The notes under the pieces: generated by a model
Databases searched by the model: none
What the model was told of the DNA's origin: nothing
The model's input: the letters and a program-made list of their open reading frames with translations, nothing else
Translations under genes and position numbers: made by a program
In this document: piece by piece, positions 1-7,571 of the stretch
Position numbering within the stretch: the stretch's first letter is position 1
Layout of the letters: every line of letters starts with the position of its first letter
Assembly: GCA_020846875.1 (NCBI GenBank)
Contig: JADLDB010000124.1
Coordinates: 1-46,532, forward strand
DNA: 46,532 nt
Direction of reading: 5' to 3'
Source: Myxococcales bacterium
Lineage (GTDB): Bacteria; Myxococcota; Myxococcia; Myxococcales; Myxococcaceae

Positions 1-409
1 AAATCATTCGTTCCGGCACGCCCGGCGCGAACCTGGTCCTGGCGCGATCCGTCGCTGAAATCTTGCCGACGATGTTGAACGCGACGAAATCCTTGTGGAC
101 CTTTGCGCTGACCGGATCGTGCAATTCGGTGGCATAGATATCGAGATTGTCCACGCCAGCACCCTGCAAGGCATCACGCAGGCGGGCAGACATCACCGTG
201 ATCGGCGTCAGCCACAGGTCGGGCATCACCCAGTTCTTCTGGTCGGTACCGCGCAATTGCAGAATGATGGGTTGCGGTGGCGGCTCTTCGAAGCGTGCGC
301 CGGACATCCACGAGCGCAATGGATAGTCGCGCGTGTAACCCAACTGCGCCCGGTAGCCCACCTTGGGGTCCTCGACCCCCAGCACGTAGTAGGAAGGTGC
401 GTCAGCCAT
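1..409 (-). CDS. Imm11-family (DUF1629) immunity protein, 3' end cut by window edge
   Basis: The minus strand reads without a stop from ATG at 409 to the window edge, giving 136 residues. It begins MADAPSYYVLGVEDPKVGYR and contains NWVMPDLWLTP, VDNLDIYATEL and FVAFNIVGKI. This pattern (short N-terminal strand, a WxxPD-like motif, a late Y/FxxxNIVG segment) is that of Imm11/DUF1629 immunity proteins of polymorphic toxin systems, which are common in myxobacteria. An AGAGGT Shine-Dalgarno sits about 8 bases before the ATG. The preceding toxin-like reading frame stops 2 bases upstream (TGA at 412-414), which suggests translational coupling. The family assignment is from remembered motif patterns; the C-terminus is not visible. 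Confidence 0.75.
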   Translation of the reverse strand, partial: MADAPSYYVLGVEDPKVGYRAQLGYTRDYPLRSWMSGARFEEPPPQPIILQLRGTDQKNWVMPDLWLTPITVMSARLRDALQGAGVDNLDIYATELHDPVSAKVHKDFVAFNIVGKISATDRARTRFAPGVPERMI

Positions 410-411
410 CG

Positions 412-537
412 TCAACTACCTCTGCGCTTGAATGCCTGGCCCCACTTGGAGGTGTAAATGTTGCTGGTCCACGTCGAACCGTTCAGATGCCCGGACATGC
501 GGCCGGACAGGCCGTTGAGGCGGGGTGCAGTTCCCGA
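412..537 (-). pseudogene. C-terminal tail of a polymorphic-toxin-like protein (relic)
   Basis: The frame ending at TGA 412-414 closes with about 41 plausible residues, including LNGLSGRMSGHL, STWTSNIYTSKW and a basic end GQAFKRRGS. It stops 2 bases before the Imm11-type start, which is the usual toxin/immunity arrangement. Further upstream the same frame turns into an Arg/Ser/Leu-rich shadow of the methyltransferase sequence. The toxin 5' end is therefore missing and only a C-terminal scar remains. I do not recognise the toxin domain; the toxin label rests on position next to the immunity gene. It may be non-functional and leave an orphan immunity gene. Confidence 0.45.
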
Positions 538-1202
538 TCTGGCACTGCGATGGCGTGCGAGCACGCAGCAAGATCGATCACTTGAGTGCGGCATGAGGAC
601 CCTGGCTTGAACACTCGCGGCAGATAGCCGGCTTGTCGAGGGCTGGTTCGCTGTCCACGAGGAGTCCCGAATGGAACGCAGTACTCCGCGTAGCCGCGTT
701 CTCGGCACAACGAGACGGCAAAGCGCGAGAGGTCGACACCCGTGGGCTGAACTCCCAAGCGGTGCGCAGCCTCGAGCACGTAGCCCGCCGAGCAGCCCAC
801 ATCGAGCACGTCCTTCGCGTGAGGTGCGAACTCCAAGCAGACCAGCAACTGCCGCGCACACTTGCGGACGCGGTGGTTCCAGCGCGACAGGTACTTCGCC
901 CGGTTGAAGCGGAAGTACTCCGCCTCGTAGCCGACGCCAAGGCCCGGTGCCTGCTCCGACTTGAAGATGACGCCGCACGCCCGGCAGCGCACGAATGCCA
1001 GCTCGGGGAACTTCACTACAGCTGTGTGGTCATGCGATGCACATATCGGACAGCGGGTGTAGAATGGCTCCGGTCTGGTATGCCCAAACGAACCAGAACC
1101 ATCGCCGGATGCTACTCCCCTAGCCTTGGCAGACCTCATTATGGATGCCTGTGTATGCCTAGTTGTAGCTATACCACCAGAATCTCTCGACATGTAGTGC
1201 AT
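483..1202 (-). pseudogene. Truncated zinc-ribbon SAM-dependent methyltransferase
   Basis: The frame from ATG 1202 encodes an N-terminal zinc ribbon (CPICASHDH followed by VRCRACGVIF), then YEAEYFRFNR and a Rossmann SAM-binding motif DVLDVGCSAGYVLEAA followed by GVDLSRFAVSLCRERGY. This is the order of class I methyltransferases of the Methyltransf_11/23 type found in polysaccharide and natural-product clusters. Recognisable sequence ends near 675. The remaining 64 or so residues are low-complexity and Cys/Ala-rich, and two other frames are also open, so the C-terminal half of the fold is missing. I read it as a gene truncated by recombination with the toxin/immunity tail. Start uncertain: ATG 1202, ATG 1193 and a later Met are all possible. 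Confidence 0.55.
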
Positions 1203-1311
1203 GGTCTGAGGCGCCGTTGTCGAGTGCGCCGAGATACCAGGTTTCGTCTTTCAGCTGCTCGGAATCACCACTTTTGTTGCTCGCGCTGGTGGCGTGGCTG
1301 TTCTGGTGACG

Positions 1312-1842
1312 TCAGCCGGGCTTTGGGCGGAACACCTTCGGCCCCGCGTCGCTGCCCTCGAGGTAGGGCCCGCCGATGAGCTCCACGCAGTACGGAATCG
1401 CCGGCCACACCGCCTCCAGGCACTCCTTGATGCTCTTCGGCTTGCCCGGCAGGTTGACGATGAGCGACTTGCCGCGGATGCCCGCCGTCTGGCGCGACAG
1501 AATCGCCGTGGGCACGTACTTGAGTGACACCGCCCGCATCATCTCGCCGAAGCCGGGCATCAGCTTCTCGCACACCGCCTCGGTGGCCTCGGGCGTCACG
1601 TCGCGCGCGGCGGGCCCGGTGCCGCCGGTGGTGACGATGAGGCAGCAGCCCTCGGTGTCCGCCAGCTCGACCAGCGTCTTCTCGATGGTGGCGCGGTCGT
1701 CGGGAATCAACCGGTACACCGGCTCCCACGGCGTCTTGCACCAGGCGGTGAGCGTCTCGCGGATGGCCGCGCCCGACTGGTCCTCGTACACGCCCGCGCT
1801 GGCGCGGTCCGAGCTGGTGATGATGCCGATGCGTACCGTCAT
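1312..1842 (-). CDS. mogA: Molybdopterin adenylyltransferase MogA
   Basis: A 176-residue protein that adenylylates molybdopterin before molybdenum insertion in molybdenum cofactor synthesis; cytosolic. It begins MTVRIGIITSSDRASAGVYED, has the family signature TTGGTGPAARDVTPEAT near residue 92, and a C-terminal NLPGKPKSIKECLEAV loop characteristic of MogA/MoaB. The length suits stand-alone bacterial MogA. No other moa/moe gene is in the window, so it stands alone here. It ends about 110 bases from the lower-GC methyltransferase relic, so it probably marks the edge of the core chromosome on this side. Confidence 0.95.
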   Translation of the reverse strand: MTVRIGIITSSDRASAGVYEDQSGAAIRETLTAWCKTPWEPVYRLIPDDRATIEKTLVELADTEGCCLIVTTGGTGPAARDVTPEATEAVCEKLMPGFGEMMRAVSLKYVPTAILSRQTAGIRGKSLIVNLPGKPKSIKECLEAVWPAIPYCVELIGGPYLEGSDAGPKVFRPKPG

Positions 1843-1873
1843 GGCGCCGTCGTAACCGCAAGCGCGCCCCTCG

Positions 1874-3232
1874 TCACGGGCAAGGCTCCTGGCCCCCGGC
1901 GCTGGCGTACGCCTGCACGCGCGTCACCAGGAAGTCGCCGTCCGTCTCGGGCGTCGTCTGCTGTCCGTCGCCGGCGCCGAAGGCGAAGCCGAAGCCGTGC
2001 GCCGCCGCCACCTCGCCGGGGTGCGCGAAGAAGTACGCCACGCGGTTGTCCCGGTAGTGGTTGGCGGTGTCGTTCTGGCTCGCGTTGCCCACCGGCAACT
2101 GCCACCACACCAGCGGCTTGCCCGCCGTCTCCGCCACCTGCCTTGCCCAGGCAAACGCGCGGTGGAAGTTGGGCAGCGTCGCGTTCGTCTCGTCCCACCA
2201 GGTGTCTCGGCCGCGCACCGTCTCGTAGTAGCCGGCGTCGCGGTCCGAGGCCTCCACGGTGATGAAGTCGGCGTCGGGCGCGCAGGCCTTCAAGAAGTTC
2301 CCCACCTTCGTGGCCTCGCCCGCCACGTCCAGTTGCGGCTCGCTGGAGTGTGTCACGTCGATGTTGGTGGCCCAGCCCGAGGCGTGCAGCCCCACCTTCG
2401 CGTTGGGCGCGTACGCGCGCGCCATCTTCACCAGGCAGGTGCCGAAGCCGGCCAGCGAGTCCTCCTCCTGCGCGCAGTCCGTCGGGTTGGCCGCCTTCAC
2501 CTTCGCCGGAATGGTGTGCGGGTCGCTCGCGCCCAGCTGCTGCGCGTAGCCCCAGAAGTCCGGCTCGACGTGCAGCAGCGCCACCTCCTGCCCCACCTGC
2601 TGCACCAGGAAGCGCCAGTCGTTGAAGAGCTTCGTCGCGTGGGTGAGGTCGTTGACGCCCGCCACCTCGGCCGCGCCTTCGCTCCAGCCCGTCTCGGCCA
2701 GCACCTCGTAGTACGTCACCATCGGCACCAGGCCGCGCGCCTTCGCGCCGGAGATGAAGTTGCGCACGTACGCGCCCGGAGGCTGCGCCGGGTCCTGCCA
2801 GCAGCCCCACCACTGGGCGTTGCAGCCCGACTGGCAGCTGGCGCACGGGGTGGTGCCGGGGAAGAGGCCGCCCGCGAGGTACAGGTAGCGCAGCGTGAAG
2901 GGCGCGCGCCCCGCCGTCGCGTCCGCCATCGATGCCCCCACCAGCAGCCTGTCGCGGCCCAGTTGCGCCAACAGCGCGCCGGCCATGCAACTGCCGGTGC
3001 CGCCGCCTGAACCTCCCCCGACGCCGCCTCCGCCTCCACCGCCGGTGCCGCCGCCTCCGCCACCACCGCTTGCGCCGCCTCCTCCACCGCCCGCGCCGCC
3101 GCCGACGGAGCCGCCGCCTCCTCCCACCGCGCCGCCTCCGCCTGCGCCGCCGTCCGTTCCACTCGCCGTGCCCGCGCAGGACAGGAGCAGCACTCCTAGC
3201 GTCAGCATCAGAAGCCGCATGGCCGACATCAT
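1874..3232 (-). CDS. Secreted lipoprotein with Gly-rich linker and barrel-like domain, unknown function
   Basis: From ATG 3232 (tandem ATG ATG) the protein has a signal peptide with lipobox LLLSC at residues 15-19. A Gly-rich linker of about 55 residues follows, then a globular domain of about 370 residues. The domain contains [40 protein letters not shown] and [14 protein letters not shown]. Alternating beta-strand/Trp-rich motifs with acidic residues at strand ends resemble a TIM-barrel glycoside-hydrolase fold, but I cannot name a family. Upstream in-frame Met at 3280 would put about 16 residues before the signal; 3220 is the other possible start. It lies between mogA (same strand, 31 bp gap) and divergent dcd. 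Confidence 0.75.
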   Translation of the reverse strand: MMSAMRLLMLTLGVLLLSCAGTASGTDGGAGGGGAVGGGGGSVGGGAGGGGGGASGGGGGGGTGGGGGGGVGGGSGGGTGSCMAGALLAQLGRDRLLVGASMADATAGRAPFTLRYLYLAGGLFPGTTPCASCQSGCNAQWWGCWQDPAQPPGAYVRNFISGAKARGLVPMVTYYEVLAETGWSEGAAEVAGVNDLTHATKLFNDWRFLVQQVGQEVALLHVEPDFWGYAQQLGASDPHTIPAKVKAANPTDCAQEEDSLAGFGTCLVKMARAYAPNAKVGLHASGWATNIDVTHSSEPQLDVAGEATKVGNFLKACAPDADFITVEASDRDAGYYETVRGRDTWWDETNATLPNFHRAFAWARQVAETAGKPLVWWQLPVGNASQNDTANHYRDNRVAYFFAHPGEVAAAHGFGFAFGAGDGQQTTPETDGDFLVTRVQAYASAGGQEPCP

Positions 3233-3291
3233 GGCGCAGCCGGGGAGAGCGCGGGTGCGCGGCCAGCGGTTTTCAGGCAAGGTGCGCCGCC

Positions 3292-3858
3292 ATGGCCATC
3301 AAAGCCGACAAGTGGATCCGCCGCATGGCGCTCGAGCACAAGATGATTGAGCCCTTCGAGCCGGGCATGGTGCGGAGGGTGAACGAGCAGAAAATCGTCA
3401 GCTACGGCACCTCCAGCTACGGCTACGACGTGCGCTGCGCCGACGAGTTCAAGGTCTTCACCAACATCAACAGCACCATCGTCGACCCCAAGCACTTCGA
3501 CCCGCGCAGCTTCGTCGACATCAAGGGCCCGGAGTGCCTCATCCCGCCCAACTCCTTCGCCCTGGCCCGCACGGTGGAGTTCTTCCGCGTCCCCCGCGAC
3601 GTGCTGGTGGTGTGCCTGGGCAAGTCCACCTACGCGCGCTGCGGCATCATCGTGAACGTGACGCCGCTGGAGCCGGAGTGGGAAGGCCACGTCACCCTGG
3701 AGTTCAGCAACACCACGCCGCTCCCCGCGCGCATCTACGCCAACGAGGGCGTCGCACAGATGCTCTTCTTCGGCGCCGACGAGGTGTGCGAGACCAGCTA
3801 CAGGGACCGCGGCGGGAAGTACATGGGGCAGACCGGCGTCACCCTCCCGCGCGCCTGA
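3292..3858 (+). CDS. dcd: dCTP deaminase
   Basis: A 188-residue protein converting dCTP to dUTP (or, in bifunctional members, to dUMP) in pyrimidine nucleotide synthesis. It starts [13 protein letters not shown] and carries [11 protein letters not shown], the nucleotide-binding stretch [12 protein letters not shown], and [14 protein letters not shown] with the catalytic Glu region, followed by GVAQMLFF. Length matches the family (about 185-195). An AAGGTG Shine-Dalgarno lies about 7 bases before ATG 3292. The longer open frame reaching back to 2932 is antisense to the lipoprotein signal/linker region and is not used. Confidence 0.95.
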   Translation: MAIKADKWIRRMALEHKMIEPFEPGMVRRVNEQKIVSYGTSSYGYDVRCADEFKVFTNINSTIVDPKHFDPRSFVDIKGPECLIPPNSFALARTVEFFRVPRDVLVVCLGKSTYARCGIIVNVTPLEPEWEGHVTLEFSNTTPLPARIYANEGVAQMLFFGADEVCETSYRDRGGKYMGQTGVTLPRA

Positions 3859-3917
3859 GGCGTCGGCGTAGACTCGGCTTCGCTGGCGTCGTCCCACAGC
3901 ACCCCGGGGGCTCGAAC

Positions 3918-4757
3918 ATGACGGTGCGCAAAATCCTCTCGGCGCGGTCCGCGCGCCCCCACGTCGAGTCCCTGCTGCGCGGCCTGGTGCACGCCGCCGT
4001 CTACATGGCGCACTCCGACGGCGTGTACCGCGAGGTGGAGGTGGACAGCCTCATCGACGCGGTGCGAGACGTGGTGAAGGGCGCGGTGGGCGAAGAAGCC
4101 CTGGGCGAATTGGCCGCGACGCCCCGGCTGCTCGACTGGGGCCGCGAGGGCCGCATGCTGCTGCGCACCAGGGGCGAAGAGGCCTTCCTCTCCGAGGTGG
4201 CGAAGGCCTTCCAGGGCGGCTTCAAGCGCGACGCCCTCCTCGTCGCCTACCGCATCTGCGCCGCCGACGGGAAGGTGAAGCCCGTCGAGGCGGCCGCCTT
4301 CCGCAAGCTGGCCACCGCCATGGGCCTCGAAGGGCTGGAGCTCGAGGCCCTCGAGGCCATCGCCCAGCGCACCGTGGCCGACGCGCACCCGGGGAGGGAC
4401 GAGGTGGGCGTGGCGAAGGTGAAGGCCTTGCTCACCCGCGGCTGGAGAGACCCCTTCGCCGACCTCCGCGCGGCCCACCTCGAGCCCGACTGGTACGACG
4501 CCTCGGTGGTGTGGGTGGACCCCTCCGGCGCCACGGTGCGGCTCGACCTCGACGCCGAAGACCACACCCTGCACGTGCACCTCGGCGACGTGCACCTGCT
4601 GGTGCAGTACGGCGACGCGCTGGACCAGGTGCTGGCGGTGCTGCACGACGCGAAGGAGACGCTGTCGGTGGTCACCCTCGACGTCTACCTGCCGAGGCTG
4701 CTGCACGCTTGCCGCGACGTGTACGTGGAGCGCGCCGGCCACCTCGTCCGGGTGTAG
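3918..4757 (+). CDS. TerB-like domain protein
   Basis: A 279-residue cytosolic protein with no signal peptide or membrane segment. The N-terminal half has the two acidic helical motifs typical of TerB-like folds: VYMAHSDGVYREVEVDSLI near residue 30 and RICAADGKVKPVEAAAF near residue 110. The C-terminal part (about 175-279) is a beta-rich segment with VRLDLDAEDHTLHVHLGDVH that I do not recognise. TerB-like domains bind metals or act as scaffolds; the function here is unknown. It follows dcd by 59 bp and may be co-transcribed. The start ATG 3918 is preceded by a G-rich stretch. Confidence 0.75.
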   Translation: MTVRKILSARSARPHVESLLRGLVHAAVYMAHSDGVYREVEVDSLIDAVRDVVKGAVGEEALGELAATPRLLDWGREGRMLLRTRGEEAFLSEVAKAFQGGFKRDALLVAYRICAADGKVKPVEAAAFRKLATAMGLEGLELEALEAIAQRTVADAHPGRDEVGVAKVKALLTRGWRDPFADLRAAHLEPDWYDASVVWVDPSGATVRLDLDAEDHTLHVHLGDVHLLVQYGDALDQVLAVLHDAKETLSVVTLDVYLPRLLHACRDVYVERAGHLVRV

Positions 4758-4840
4758 TGATGCGGCTTGAGGGGGGGGGCAATTGACGGGGAGACGGCGG
4801 GTTTGCGAAGACGCGGGTCGCTCCCAGGGAGGGCCTCGCC

Positions 4841-5311
4841 ATGGAACAACTCTCGCCTGCCGTCGCCTCGCTGCTGGAGCGCGCGGTGCACCAGCCCGCC
4901 CTCTTCACGCCGCTGCGCCAAGGCCACCTGGAGTCGGTGGCGGCGCTCTTCCAGGTGCACCCCTTCGTGGTGAGCGAATTGCGCGAGCACCTCGCGCGGC
5001 CCACGGTGCGCAAGACGGTGGCGCAGCAGTTGTTCCGCACCTGGCGCGCGCAGCGCAAGGCTCTGTCGCCCGCGCTCAAGGCTCGCCGCGCGCCGACCAC
5101 CGTCACCTCGCTGCTGGAGCAGGTGAAGGCCACGCCCGGCGGCATGGAGCTCTTCCTCAACTCGCCCACCGAGACGGTGGCCACGCTCTTCAACGCCCAC
5201 GCCTTCGTGGTGGACGCGGCCCGCGCGCAGGCGACGCAGCACGAAGCGCCCGCCCACGTCCCCATGCCGCGGCCGAGCTCGCCGTACTGGCTGCCGCCCG
5301 CCCACGCCTGA
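4841..5311 (+). CDS. Hypothetical protein with two internal 39-residue repeats
   Basis: A 156-residue soluble protein with no signal peptide. Residues 10-48 and 90-128 are recognisably duplicated: SLLERAV...ESVAALFQVHPFVVSELR against SLLEQVK...ETVATLFNAHAFVVDAAR. Each repeat is probably a helix-turn-helix-like bundle. A basic segment (WRAQRKALSPALKARR) joins them and the tail is Pro/His-rich. AGGGAGG lies 9 bases upstream of ATG 4841. I do not recognise a family. The preceding gap holds a TTGACG hexamer at 4785-4790 that could be a -35, but no convincing -10. Confidence 0.7.
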   Translation: MEQLSPAVASLLERAVHQPALFTPLRQGHLESVAALFQVHPFVVSELREHLARPTVRKTVAQQLFRTWRAQRKALSPALKARRAPTTVTSLLEQVKATPGGMELFLNSPTETVATLFNAHAFVVDAARAQATQHEAPAHVPMPRPSSPYWLPPAHA

Positions 5312-5324
5312 GCTGACGGCTCGC

Positions 5325-5348
5325 GGCCTATCATGTTAATGATAGGCC
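5325..5348 (+). promoter_or_regulatory. Perfect palindromic operator of the toxin-antitoxin locus
   Basis: Arms GGCCTATCAT (5325-5334) and ATGATAGGCC (5339-5348) are perfect inverted complements around the 4-bp spacer GTTA. The palindrome ends one base before the ATG of the antitoxin leader frame at 5349. It is AT-rich in a GC-rich setting and includes TATCAT, which could double as a -10, giving a nearly leaderless transcript. This is the position of autoregulatory operators in Phd/YefM-ParE/RelE modules. Binding is inferred. Confidence 0.7.
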
Positions 5349-5506
5349 ATGCCCGCCATCCGCCCCATCTCGGACCTGCGCAATAGGTGATGAGCGTGGG
5401 AGCCCGCCTGGAGCTCTATCGCCTCCTCGATGAGGCCGGGGCGGAGGTGGCGGCGGGCGACAAGGGCGTCTCGGTGGCGGCGTTGCGGAAGCGATTGAAG
5501 CGATGA
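5349..5506 (+). pseudogene. Split or internally deleted Phd/YefM-type antitoxin
   Basis: Two short frames make up the antitoxin position. ATG 5349 encodes MPAIRPISDLRNR and stops at TGA 5388-5390. ATG 5390, overlapping that stop as TGATG, encodes a 38-residue peptide ending at TGA 5504-5506 with LELYRLLDEAGAEVAAGDKG and a basic tail RKRLKR. The first matches the N-terminus and the second the C-terminal toxin-binding region of YefM/Phd antitoxins. The middle (rest of the DNA-binding/dimer domain, roughly 35-40 codons) is missing and the two parts are out of frame. The second frame overlaps the toxin start by 4 bp. Either a decayed antitoxin or a leader plus mini-antitoxin made by reinitiation. 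Confidence 0.65.
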
Positions 5507-5796
5507 AGGTGAAGGTGCTGCGCCGCGCGCGCCAGGACCTCGACGAGATCCAGGCGTGGCTCGAGCGTGAGCTGGGAGAGAGCGCAGACCGCCATCTCGA
5601 AGCCATCCTGGATGGACTCGAGGCGCTCGAGCGGACGCCCTTGATGGGACCCCCGGCGCGCGATCCGGTCCTCCAGCAGCGCGGCCTACGCACGTTGGTG
5701 CGCGGCCGCTACCTCATTTTCTACCGGGTGGAGGCGACGCGCGTGCTGGCGCTGCGCGTGTTGCGCCAGCGCCGCTCCTGGCGACGGTTGCCTTGA
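5503..5796 (+). CDS. ParE/RelE-family toxin
   Basis: A 97-residue basic protein with the ParE/RelE plan: an N-terminal strand and helix (VLRRARQDLDEIQAWLERE), a second helix (HLEAILDGLEALERTP), and the C-terminal sheet GLRTLVRGRYLIFYRV followed by VLALRVLRQRRSWRRL. Family members poison gyrase (ParE) or cleave ribosome-bound mRNA (RelE); the VLRVLxQRRSW ending favours ParE-like, but the target cannot be decided. The ATG overlaps the preceding mini-antitoxin stop (ATGA). An intact toxin beside a broken antitoxin implies the toxin is silenced, inactive, or neutralised by the 38-residue peptide. Confidence 0.85.
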   Translation: MKVKVLRRARQDLDEIQAWLERELGESADRHLEAILDGLEALERTPLMGPPARDPVLQQRGLRTLVRGRYLIFYRVEATRVLALRVLRQRRSWRRLP

Positions 5797-5800
5797 TGGC

Positions 5801-6847
5801 TCACGCGCGCTCGTCGAGGCGCGACGACTGCGCCGGCGCGTTGGTGCCGAGGATGCCCGCCTGCTTGTCGTACACGATGCCCTGGTGGGGCACCGGCCCG
5901 GCCAGCAGGTAGTTGCTGCGCAGGCGGCGCCCGAGGACGGCCTCCACCCGGTTGCCGAGCGCCAGCATCTTCCCGAGGTCGATGCCCGTCTCCACGCCCA
6001 TCTCGTGGAACAGGCCCACCAGGTCCTCGGTGCAGGTGTTGCCGGTGTAGCCGCGGTGGTAGTCGGCCGCGCCCGTCTTCGGCTGGCCGCCAATCGCGCC
6101 CAGCGACGAGTCGTAGTAGCGGAAACCGAACGTCAGCGCGGTGAGCGTGTTGGCCACCCCCCAGCCGCGCGTGTCGTGGAAGTGCACCACCACGTCGTCC
6201 TTGGGCAGGCCGGCGGCCAGGAGCTCCGTGTAGAAGTGCTCCACCTGCTTCGGGTTGGCCACGCCGGTGGTGTCGCCGAAGCCCAGGTACGACGCGCCGA
6301 TGTCCTTCCACCACTTCCCGAGGCGAAGGACGTCCTGCGCCGGCACATCGCCCTGAATCGGGCAGCCGAAGCTGCACAGCACCCAGCCGAACACCTCGTG
6401 CCCGGTGGCGATGGCGCGCTTCGCCATCTCCTCCAGCGCGCGCTGGTTCTCCGCGTGCGTCATGCCCACGTTGGCGCGGTTGTGGGCCTCGCTGGCCGAC
6501 AGCACGAACACCAGCTCGTCCACCCCGTAGCCGGCCTCCTTGCTGGCGATGGCGCGCTCGACGGCCTTCGGCGTGGTGCAGATGCCGCGGTAGTGCACGC
6601 CTTCCCGGCGGGGGATGCGGCGCAGCACCTCTTCCGCGTCGGCGAACTGCGGCAGGTACTTCGGGTGGGCGAAGCTGGTGGCCTCGATTTTGGTGAAGCC
6701 GGCGTCCACCATCCCGGAGATGACGGCCACCTTGTCGTCGGCGGACACCACCTGCGCCTCGTTCTGCAGCCCGTCGCGCGCCCAGCACTCGCCCATCACC
6801 ACGGCGGCGGGGAGCTGAGACATCACCTGCGGGCGCGAAGTCGACAT
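5801..6847 (-). CDS. HMG-CoA lyase-like (HMGL family) enzyme lacking the usual Cys
   Basis: A 348-residue TIM-barrel enzyme of the HMGL-like family (C-C bond cleavage or aldol-type chemistry on acyl-CoA or keto-acid substrates). Visible are CWARDGLQNE (R24, metal ligand D25), the GFGDTTGVANP loop, metal ligands H222 and H224 in VHFHDTRGWG, and GNTCTEDLV (N270). In true HMG-CoA lyases the catalytic Cys sits in GGCPYA followed by GxSGN. Here that position is GGQP (Q255) and the loop to GN is about six residues longer. The metal site is kept but the lyase cysteine is not, so substrate and reaction may differ. ATG 6847 chosen; Met 9 and Met 18 are alternatives. Confidence 0.85.
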   Translation of the reverse strand: MSTSRPQVMSQLPAAVVMGECWARDGLQNEAQVVSADDKVAVISGMVDAGFTKIEATSFAHPKYLPQFADAEEVLRRIPRREGVHYRGICTTPKAVERAIASKEAGYGVDELVFVLSASEAHNRANVGMTHAENQRALEEMAKRAIATGHEVFGWVLCSFGCPIQGDVPAQDVLRLGKWWKDIGASYLGFGDTTGVANPKQVEHFYTELLAAGLPKDDVVVHFHDTRGWGVANTLTALTFGFRYYDSSLGAIGGQPKTGAADYHRGYTGNTCTEDLVGLFHEMGVETGIDLGKMLALGNRVEAVLGRRLRSNYLLAGPVPHQGIVYDKQAGILGTNAPAQSSRLDERA

Positions 6848-6930
6848 GCGGGGCCTCGGGGAAACGGCGGGTGTGACGCGCGTCTAGGAGAAGCCTGTCC
6901 CCCAGGTCAACGGCCCCCGCGCGAGGGACG

Positions 6931-7269
6931 TCACTTCGACTGCGGGAAGCTGGCGCGCATCCAGGCGATGACCTGCGTCACCTCTTCGTCGGTCAGGTCG
7001 TCCTTGTACTTCGGCATGAAGCCCTCGCCCTCGCGGATGACCTTCGCGAGGCGCTCGTCGGACTTCTTGGGCACGCGCGGGGCGAGGTTGGGCCCGCGGC
7101 TGGCCCCCTGGCCGTTGCCGTTGTGGCACCTGAAGCAGTCCACCTTCGGCTTGGTGTAGCCGTTGAAGAGCAGCGCCCCGGGGTCGGTCAGCGACTCTCT
7201 GGGCAGGGGGACTCCGGCGCAGGCGGACAGGGCGACGGCGAGGACGGGGACCAGGGGGAGGACGCGCAT
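6931..7269 (-). CDS. Monoheme cytochrome c lipoprotein
   Basis: A 112-residue exported protein with signal peptide and lipobox ALSAC (Cys 16). It has one heme-binding motif, CFRCH, in DCFRCHNGNGQG and a likely distal Met ligand in EGFMPKYKDDLTDEEV before the final helix VTQVIAWM. This is a class I c-type cytochrome; it probably shuttles electrons in the periplasm while lipid-anchored. ATG 7269 is preceded by GAGAGGG on the minus strand; the earlier in-frame start at 7323 would add an Arg-rich stretch before the signal. It lies upstream of the HMGL-like gene on the same strand with an 83-bp gap. No partner oxidase is in view. Confidence 0.9.
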   Translation of the reverse strand: MRVLPLVPVLAVALSACAGVPLPRESLTDPGALLFNGYTKPKVDCFRCHNGNGQGASRGPNLAPRVPKKSDERLAKVIREGEGFMPKYKDDLTDEEVTQVIAWMRASFPQSK

Positions 7270-7571
7270 GGTGGCCCTCTCTAGCCGAGCGGGGCGCGGT
7301 TCGCCCGCGAGAGTGCGAGTCACTTGCCCGCCGCGCGCGTCAGCTCGTTCCTCCGCTTCGTCAGGGCTCCGAGCGTCAAGAATCCATGCGCTCGCAGGGA
7401 AAAAAGAGACCCACGGCGCCGCAGGGCCAGGAGTCCCTGAGAAGGCATGGGCACCGGGAGGCCGGCCCCGCGCTGCCGGTGACGCGGCGGAAGCGACGGC
7501 TCGGCTGGGCCCGGGGACCGCTCGCCGGGGACGCGCACCGGCGGGCGCCTCGTCAGGGTCAGACTGTCACC
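7270..7571. other. 302-bp divergent intergenic region, nothing recognised
   Basis: It separates the minus-strand cytochrome gene from the plus-strand secreted protein, so it should hold two promoters. I see no clear -35/-10 pair, repeat or RNA. An open plus-strand frame from 7386 runs into the next gene, but its translation is Arg/Pro-rich and lacks a signal peptide, so it is treated as non-coding. Confidence 0.4.

Noticed and set aside
1159-1311. Open minus-strand frame continuing 50 codons past the mogA stop, including DETWYLGALDNGASDHAL
   Set aside because: No start codon or family match; in-frame with the mogA TGA only by chance and too short to support readthrough.
2995-3180. Short tandem GCC/CCG-rich array suggestive of a CRISPR or regulatory repeat
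   Set aside because: It encodes the Gly-rich linker of the minus-strand lipoprotein; spacers and repeat structure are absent.
2932-3291. Upstream extension of the dcd frame
   Set aside because: Runs antisense through the lipoprotein signal and Gly linker; the family N-terminus is at 3292 with a good Shine-Dalgarno.
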